A stretch of 64,000 nt of DNA, taken from the NCBI RefSeq assembly GCF_964355755.1, contig NC_092673.1:24433001-24497000 (forward strand), written 5' to 3'. Positions 57,631-64,000 of the stretch are shown in pieces. The position numbers and the translations under genes were made by a program. The notes below the pieces were generated by a model. The model saw only the letters and a program-made list of their open reading frames with translations, did not search any database and was not told the origin of the DNA. This stretch comes from Antedon mediterranea (Eukaryota > Echinodermata > Crinoidea > Comatulida > Antedonidae). Numbering within the stretch: the first letter of the stretch is position 1; every line of letters starts with the position of its first letter.

Positions 57631-58907
57631 ATCTTATGCAGGTTTAAACAGTTTTCTTTTAGTTTTATGTTAAATCGTGGTATGTACATTAGCTTATTTT
57701 AAATGATAAGCAAAACCAGCAAACACTCATATTTAAAATATTAAGAATATTAAATATAATATTTAGTGTAGTAATTTGTACACTGTCACAATGTTACGAT
57801 AATTACAAATGTTACGATAATTACAAATGTTACGATAATTACAAATGTACATATATTTTGCTATGTTAGATGTAATCGCAAATTATATTGTGTATAGTTA
57901 ATGTATGTGTTTTAAAACAATAGTATAAATCCCATTAAATTACTTTTTATTTCAAATTAAATATGTATCTATTATTCAACAAAATGAAAATTAATTTAGG
58001 GTTTATATTTTCCTGTTAATTCTTGTGAATTATAATGCAATAATATTGCTATATATGTGCATAATCATCATCTTATAGACGTAAAGTAACTGTTTATGTA
58101 AAAAAATAAAATGGTCAAAATTTGGCCGTTTTTGGAAAAAAATCCCTGTGCTTTACTGCCCTGTCATGAAAGAACGACTCAACTGACACATTTTTCAAAA
58201 ATCACTTTTTTAGCTTTTTGGGCTATTTAGGGAATGATTCACCTTGTGGTATATTTAGATATTCAAAATGTTAACTAGAAATATGAAATTTACAAATCAA
58301 AATACCACTCAATTACAAGTGTGTGTTACTATTGTCACCAAAGACTAACTCAACTACAAATGCCATGAAAGACTCACTCAAATGACATATTAACACCTAT
58401 TATGTCATAGGAAACCCATTCAAGTACACAACAATGGTGTTAATTTCACAGCAAGCTGTGTAATGTTGTTTTAAACATAAAATAATTTGGTACTGCCCTA
58501 CGAATAATTGTCAATAATTATTTTATTCAATACTCACTTTAACTTGTTTAGTTATTATTAGAGTATTCATTTTATTTCTGGAATATTTAGAATTAAATAC
58601 CCCGGAGAGACTATGTGAACCCCGTAATGATATTATTATTATTGAATATTCTCCCTCTTAAATTAATACTTAAAACTAAAGTAAAAATACAAGAAACATG
58701 AAAAACAATATTTTAAACTTATTTTTAGTTACAAATCTATGTACACACTAAATATATACAGAAATGTGGGAAATGTGATTGCTAGCAATGTATATACGGT
58801 AGTGTCTGTAGGCCTACAAAAACAATTCCAAAAATTAATTAATTATAATATATTATGTCTTAAAAAAGGTGTCTTTATTCTGTATAACATATATTTATAT
58901 ATTTATG
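57631..58907. other. Intergenic DNA between stomatin and the palindrome array
   Basis: Holds the short 19-bp tandem repeat and one outlying unit of the second palindrome type (about 58060-58160); otherwise no gene seen. Confidence 0.6.
57787..57848. repeat. 19-bp tandem repeat
   Basis: Three and a fraction units of AATGTTACGATAATTACAA. Confidence 0.85.
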
Positions 58908-60362
58908 TCAAAAGTGGTTACTATAGCACAATTGACATGCGCAGAACCCATTATTCGTCTCTGTGCATGTTTATTATGCAATAGTAACCATTTATGTCAA
59001 CAACAAAAAAGGGTCGATAATCGGTAATTTTTCGAAAATTATGCTATAGTAACTACTTTTGACATGCGCAGAACCCATTATTCGACTCTGCGCATGTTTA
59101 TTATACTATAGTAACCATTTATGTCAAAACTGGTTACCATAGCACAATTGACATGCGCAGAACTCATTATTTGTCTCTGCGCATGTTTATTATAATATAG
59201 TAACCATTTATGTCAAAAGTGGTTACTATAGCACAATTGACATGCGCAGAACCCATTATTCGACTCTGCGCATGTTTTTTATGCTATAGTAACCATTTAT
59301 GTAAAAAAATAAAAGGGTTGAAAATCGGCCATTTTTCGAAAATTTCCATGTACTATATATAGTACAGGGATTTTTCAAGAAATGGCCAATTTTCGACCTT
59401 TTCATTTTTCGATAAAACTGGTTACTATAGCACAATTGACATGCGCAGAACCCATTATTCGCCTCTGCGCATGTTTATTATACATTAGTAACCATTTATG
59501 TCAAAACTGGTTACCATAGGACAATTGACATGCGCAGAACCCATTATTCGCCTCTGCACATGTTTATTATGCAATAGTAATAACCATTTATGTCAAAAGT
59601 GGTTACCATAGCACAATTGACATGCGCAGAACCTATTATTCGCCTCTGCGCATGTTTATTATGCAATAGTAACCATTTATGTCAAAAAATAAAAGGGTCG
59701 AAAATCGGCCATTTTTCGAAAATTTCCCTGTACTATAGTACAGGGATTTTTCAAAAAAGGCAAATGTTCGACCTTTTTATTTTTCGATAAAACTGGTTAC
59801 TATAGCACAATTGACATGCGCAGAACCCATTATTCGCCTCTGCGCATGTTTATTATGCAATAGTAACCATTTATGTCAAAAAATAAAAGGGTCGAAAATC
59901 GGCCATTTTTCGAAAATTTCCATGTACTATATAGTACAGGGATTTTTTCAAAAAATGGCAAATGTTCGACCTTTTTATATTTCGATAAAACTGGTTACTA
60001 TAGCACAATTGACATGCGCAGAACCCATTATTCGCCTCTGAGCATGTTTATTATACTATAGTAACCATTTATGTCAAAACTGGTTACCATAGCACAATTG
60101 ACATGCGCAGAACCCATTATTTGACTCTGCGCATGTTTTTTATGCTATAGTAACCATTTATGTCAAAAAATAAAAGGGTCGAATATCGGCCATTTTTCGA
60201 AAATTTCCCAGTACTATATAGTACAGGGTTTTTTTCAAAAAAAGGCAAATGTTCGACGTTTTTATTTTTCGATAAAAGTGGTTATTATAGCACAATTGAC
60301 ATGCGCAGAACCCATTATTCGCCTCTGCGCATGTTTATTATGCAATAGTAACCATATATGTC
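58908..60362. repeat. Tandem array of palindromes (11 copies of a GACATGCGCAGA hairpin)
   Basis: Each of 11 units of about 75-80 bp is itself an inverted repeat: TGGTTACTATAGCA pairs with TGCAATAGTAACCA, and GACATGCGCAGA with TCTGCGCATG, across a CCCATTATTCGCC centre. Some units are separated by a second palindrome type: AAAAGGGTCGAAAATCGGCC and TTTCCATGTACTATATAGTA pairing with the following AGGGATTTTTCAAAAA and GTTCGACCTTTTTAT. Related single copies lie at 58060-58160 and 60370-60790. Confidence 0.9.
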
Positions 60363-60800
60363 AAAAAATAAAAGGGTCGAAATTTGGTCATTTTTGGAAA
60401 AAATTCCTGTGCTTATTATGTTCATATATTGCGTTATTATAATCTTATAGACGTATAGTAACCATTTATCTAAAAAAAATAAGAGGGTACAAATTTTGGA
60501 AAAAATCCCTGTGCTATAGAACAGGTATTTTTTTTTAAAAATTGCTAAAATGTAGTTTTCAAAATACTATTATTATGCAATAATAGTACTATATATTTAC
60601 ATATATTGCATTATCATCATCTTTTATGTATGTAACCATTTATGTAAAAAAATAAAAGGGTTGAAATTTGGTCATTTTTTGAAAAATCCATGTGCGATAT
60701 AGTACAGGGATTTTAGCCATTTTCGACTAAATCCCTGTACTATATTTTATTTTATTCAGAAATGGCCAAAATATTGACTTTTTTATATATATTTAACTGG
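60363..60800. repeat. Degenerate copies of the second palindrome type
   Basis: Several diverged versions of AAAAGGGTCGAAATTTGGTC and AAATCCCTGTGCTATAGAAC follow the main array, with AGTAACCATTTAT junctions. They look like older outlying units. Confidence 0.6.
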
Positions 60801-61158
60801 TTACTATGACAATAATAAAAATGTAAAATGCAACTCTGTGTTTATCTATTGACGTAACTTGCACAGAACACATGTTTGATATTTTTTAAAGGAGAAACAT
60901 TTTCAGTCAGTCAGTTTTTAAATTATTACACTGGTCAATATTGGATTTCACATTTTAAGATTATTATTTTCATAATAAACTGAATACTTTTACATGATTC
61001 TAAAAGACATACATTCAATCAGTAACTTAATCTTGTGCTTTGTTAATAAAATAAATGATTACATATAATATTGTCAGCTTTTAACAATTTGTATGTAAAT
61101 AAAATATATAGGAAACTTCTATATCTTCACTAGATTCACATACAACAATCAGCACAGA

Positions 61159-61382
61159 ACAATTGTCGTATTCGAGTGAACCGTTGAGTAGTTTTTTCGT
61201 TGAGTACTTATTTAACGGAGTATTTTGAGCGTTGAGATTTTTCTTAACAAAAAAGCTTTCGTTGTCAACATTTTCTTTTCGAATGACTTTCAGTTTAGCA
61301 CAAATTTACAATTCAAATACAAAAAGTACTCAACGAATCTTTACGTTGACATCGAAAGTTCCCAATCGAATACGACAATTGT
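61159..61382. mobile_element. MITE-like inverted-repeat element beside the SLC27A last exon
   Basis: ACAATTGTCGTATTCGAGTG on the left is mirrored by AATCGAATACGACAATTGT on the right. CGTTGAGTACTT and AAGTACTCAACG also pair inside. It ends 24 bases past the stop codon of the fatty-acid transporter and so probably lies within its 3' UTR. Confidence 0.6.
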
Positions 61383-61405
61383 AACCAATGAAAATTAATG
61401 AAAGT

Positions 61406-61566
61406 TTAAAATCGAACATTTCCCTTTAATATATTTTGATAAATTTCATCAGTAAGTAATTCAAAGTTTCTGGTTTTACTATCCATATAGTACACAACAT
61501 CTCCTTTCAGCTTGGGTAAATGGAATGCTTCTTCTCTAAATCCTGTCTTCTTCACTTTGTGAGTAG
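61406..61566 (-). CDS. SLC27A4-like: SLC27A-like last coding exon
   Basis: A 161-base exon after AACTTTTAG. In phase it reads [20 protein letters not shown] through [14 protein letters not shown] and TAA. The layout matches the C-terminus of FATPs (T.K..K..LR.EGF, then a tyrosine-rich segment). Confidence 0.9.
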
Positions 61567-63751
61567 CTAAAAGTTTTGGATAAAATTGAAATGGTATTAA
61601 ATATAACTAATAAGAATATAAGTATATATAATAAATAAGTATCATATAATAGGAAACAAAATCACTGTCTAGCCTAGGCCTAGGATGCGAGGCCTAGCAA
61701 AACAGTCATGTAGTAGAATTAACAAGATATACAATTGACGTGCATATGTTTTGTTTTTGGGGCCGCGGTGCAGACGACCTGTTCGTACTCGTAAATCATG
61801 CAGTGAGCCTAGCGTTATTCTGCAATAGGATTTACACACAGAGTGCTGTTATACTTTTTTGCTGTGCACCTTTTTCACTCCAGTGCATCATAGTGACAAA
61901 ATAAAGAGCGCACACGTGACTCATTTCAGTGCATCTGATTCGCTACATCATTGAACCCATGTTATAAAAAGCAAATAACGCACAAGTCTAAGTTTTTTTG
62001 TTAGGGGGAATGCAGCGCATTCTCGGGTATTCACAATGTCATGCATGTCGCACGATTGTAAATACCCTTGAGTGCGCCACATTTCCACTAACAGGCAACT
62101 AAAGACAACTCTCTGTTGGGTTCTACTATAAGACTTACACGTCATTTCAAGTTTTTCTGTAAACCTAATGAAGATTGGTTTAGCATAAGCTGGCAAAGCT
62201 TTCTGCAGGTCTTGATTGAGTGTAACCAGATCCACTGTACCAGGTGTACCAACCACAGCTACCATACCAGCCCTACCTTCGTTACCTGTCAAAGCAAAAC
62301 AAGTCAACATTAAGACATCAATAGGTTTTTTTGTATTTTATTGTAATGTTTTAAATATTCCATTCTGCAATCGCCAGGCTTCCAACTATGAAGAATTTGA
62401 ATAGAACAATAGAAAAAAAAAATTATAGGATTTACGCTTTCCACAGCATTTATTTGTCAAATATAAAATATCAGAAATTTGGTTTCTGTACACTACAGAT
62501 CATTACATATATAAACAACAATCATAATAAAAAAATATAATAAGAATATAAATTGTTTTGAGTAAAAAATTATATTTCACATTTTAATGTATATGTATAA
62601 TCATAACCAGATTATTCTATGGGATTAAAAGATTTTTAAAAAAATCAACAGTACTCAGTTGTGCTAAACAATCCCACAATGGTGTAGTACTTTTAACACA
62701 ATGGCGTACCTGGAATCTCAACACCATAGCATGTTGCGTCTCGTAGGCCTATCAACCGGCTCACAGTACTCTCCACTTCTGTGGTAGAAACGTTTTCTCC
62801 TTTCCAACGGAATGTATCGCCTGAACGATCACAAAAATACATATATCCCAGTTCATCCATATACAGCATGTCCCCTGAATTGTACAAAAGGTTAAATAAA
62901 TTGTGATTATGTATGATTTAGACAATTATGATTAATATAATAACTGTAGTGTCAAATAATCTCATATCCTAAATCACAGGGCAGATAATAACATTGTTTG
63001 GGCTGGGCACTTTGTAATTATTTAGGTGATAATTTTAAATGAAACACTTTTTTTAGACCAATATTTTACAAATATTCAATCACAAGAAATTCTCAGCCAT
63101 TTTCACACATTCAGGTGGCATAGAGGTCAAAGTTCAGGATAGATATCAGACATAATCAATAATAATTCCTGCCATTTGTTATTTAACTCCAACACTCTTC
63201 AACATCATATTAACAAACCTGAAAGAAACACGCTGTCTCCTTTTTCAAAGACATCATATTCAATCTTTTTCCCAGAAGCCTCCTTGTTTACGTAGCCATG
63301 GAACTCTCTTGTGGGATCTCCTTTTCTTATCTTGCCAATGAGATGACCAACTTGCCCTGAAACAGTTTTATAATGATCAATTTTTAATAAACGTTTACTG
63401 TACATATTTAATAGATGAAAATATATACAGTGGGAAACCCCATTTTCGTAGATACCAAAGTGTACCCTTTATAGGGTTGGTGTAGTGTTAAAACATACAC
63501 ATATTGTATTACACCAGAGGATATACAGTATTTGTGATTAGCACTAGCAATAATAAGCACTAACCTGGTTTGCATCTTTCGCAAAGGCCATTTTTATTCC
63601 GAATTATCTCTTTCGTGACTTCATCCACTCTGATAAGTGTCACAGGATAAACATTAGGTACGATGATAGAGTTGAAGCCGACTGCACCAGGATAGCTGGT
63701 AGTGTTGATGACGTTTGTGTTGCCTTCCGTTGCACCATAAAACTCAGCAAT
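61406..63751 (-). CDS. SLC27A4-like: Long-chain fatty-acid transport protein / acyl-CoA synthetase (SLC27A1/4 type), last five coding exons, 5' part outside the window
   Basis: Exons 63751-63565, 63356-63219, 62874-62710, 62285-62139 and 61566-61406 join in phase to 798 bases, the C-terminal 265 residues of a protein usually about 630-650 long. It starts [11 protein letters not shown], the second part of the AMP-binding motif, and includes [40 protein letters not shown] (the FATP/VLACS signature), [24 protein letters not shown] and [20 protein letters not shown]. It ends ILKGNVRF and TAA. The family activates long and very-long-chain fatty acids to CoA thioesters, using ATP, and so promotes their uptake across plasma or ER membranes. 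The [12 protein letters not shown] and MDELGYMYF stretches resemble FATP1/4/6 more than FATP2/3/5. No frameshift or stop is seen. Confidence 0.94.
62139..62285 (-). CDS. SLC27A4-like: SLC27A-like exon
   Basis: A 147-base exon between TTTGACAG and GTAAGT, encoding [20 protein letters not shown] through KLEMT and leaving in phase 1. The open frame beyond the donor is intronic. Confidence 0.93.
62710..62874 (-). CDS. SLC27A4-like: SLC27A-like exon (FATP signature)
   Basis: A 165-base exon between CAATTCAG and GTACGC, phase 1 to phase 1. It carries [20 protein letters not shown], the hallmark of fatty-acid transport proteins, and [11 protein letters not shown]. Confidence 0.95.
63219..63356 (-). 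CDS. SLC27A4-like: SLC27A-like exon
   Basis: A 138-base exon between TGTTTCAG and GTTTGT, phase 1 to phase 1. It encodes [20 protein letters not shown] through [12 protein letters not shown]. Confidence 0.93.
63565..63751 (-). CDS. SLC27A4-like: SLC27A-like, first exon visible in the window
   Basis: A 187-base exon between TTGTCTCAG and GTTAGT. It enters in phase 0 and leaves in phase 1, encoding [19 protein letters not shown] through [12 protein letters not shown]. It contains the YGATEGN adenylate-forming motif. Confidence 0.93.
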
Positions 63752-64000
63752 CTGAGACAATTATAAACATAACAAATATAAATATTGATTGTTGTATTTC
63801 AAAACACATCCAACAAAAATGTGTGACAAGTTCTCAGGTTGTGCGGCCGAGCAAGTTCAACGTAACCATTTATTTTCTTCTAATCTATTACAATAATACA
63901 AATTATTAAGGTACTGTATTAAAATAAGGTAGGTAAGTATGAATCTCAAATATTTCATCTCGATAAATATATTATATATAAAAAAAAGAAAAAAAAACTA

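Noticed and set aside
58739-60348. Several similar 60-80-codon frames (MSKNKRVENRPFFEN...)
   Set aside because: They arise from the palindrome array and repeat only because the DNA repeats.

Overview
The window is animal nuclear DNA: AT-rich, with long introns, GT-AG splice sites and dense non-coding repeats. The gene content (a secreted protein built of Notch/fibropellin-type EGF repeats, a stomatin, a fatty-acid transport protein of the SLC27 family) and the very frequent AGGCCTA word suggest a marine invertebrate deuterostome, most likely an echinoderm. That placement is an inference. No bacterial or organellar features were seen.

Three host genes can be read exon by exon. (1) Minus strand, 18795 down to 6715: a nine-exon gene for a 1,391-residue secreted protein with a signal peptide, a short basic linker, 35 consecutive EGF-like domains and a short tail. 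Both ends lie in the window and all splice phases agree. (2) Plus strand, 41155 to 56908: a six-exon stomatin gene (291 residues) with a 10.7-kb first intron. Two further in-phase candidate first exons lie upstream at 40246 and 38683. (3) Minus strand, 63751 down to 61406: the last five coding exons of an SLC27A1/4-type fatty-acid transport protein / very-long-chain acyl-CoA synthetase, whose 5' part lies beyond the right edge.

The rest is mostly mobile DNA. The main item is a 6.45-kb CACTA-like transposon copy at 26233-32684. It has matching CACAGCAAAATT ends, a TA target duplication, large subterminal repeat arrays in each flank, and a decayed zinc-finger transposase-like gene on the minus strand of its core. 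Others are a Harbinger-like element with a Myb/SANT remnant (35008-35830), hAT-like MITEs with 8-bp target duplications, a TA-flanked MITE with long inverted ends, a palindromic MITE family present at least six times, a tRNA-derived SINE family with four copies, a second SINE whose 3' tail resembles that of a LINE remnant in the window, a probable Penelope-like fragment with a hammerhead-like core, and a 1.45-kb tandem array of palindromes (58908-60362).

Nothing suggests that the three host genes work together. The stomatin and fatty-acid transporter genes are convergent neighbours, separated by the palindrome array. No rRNA gene, functional tRNA gene, CRISPR array or bacterial-type operon was found.
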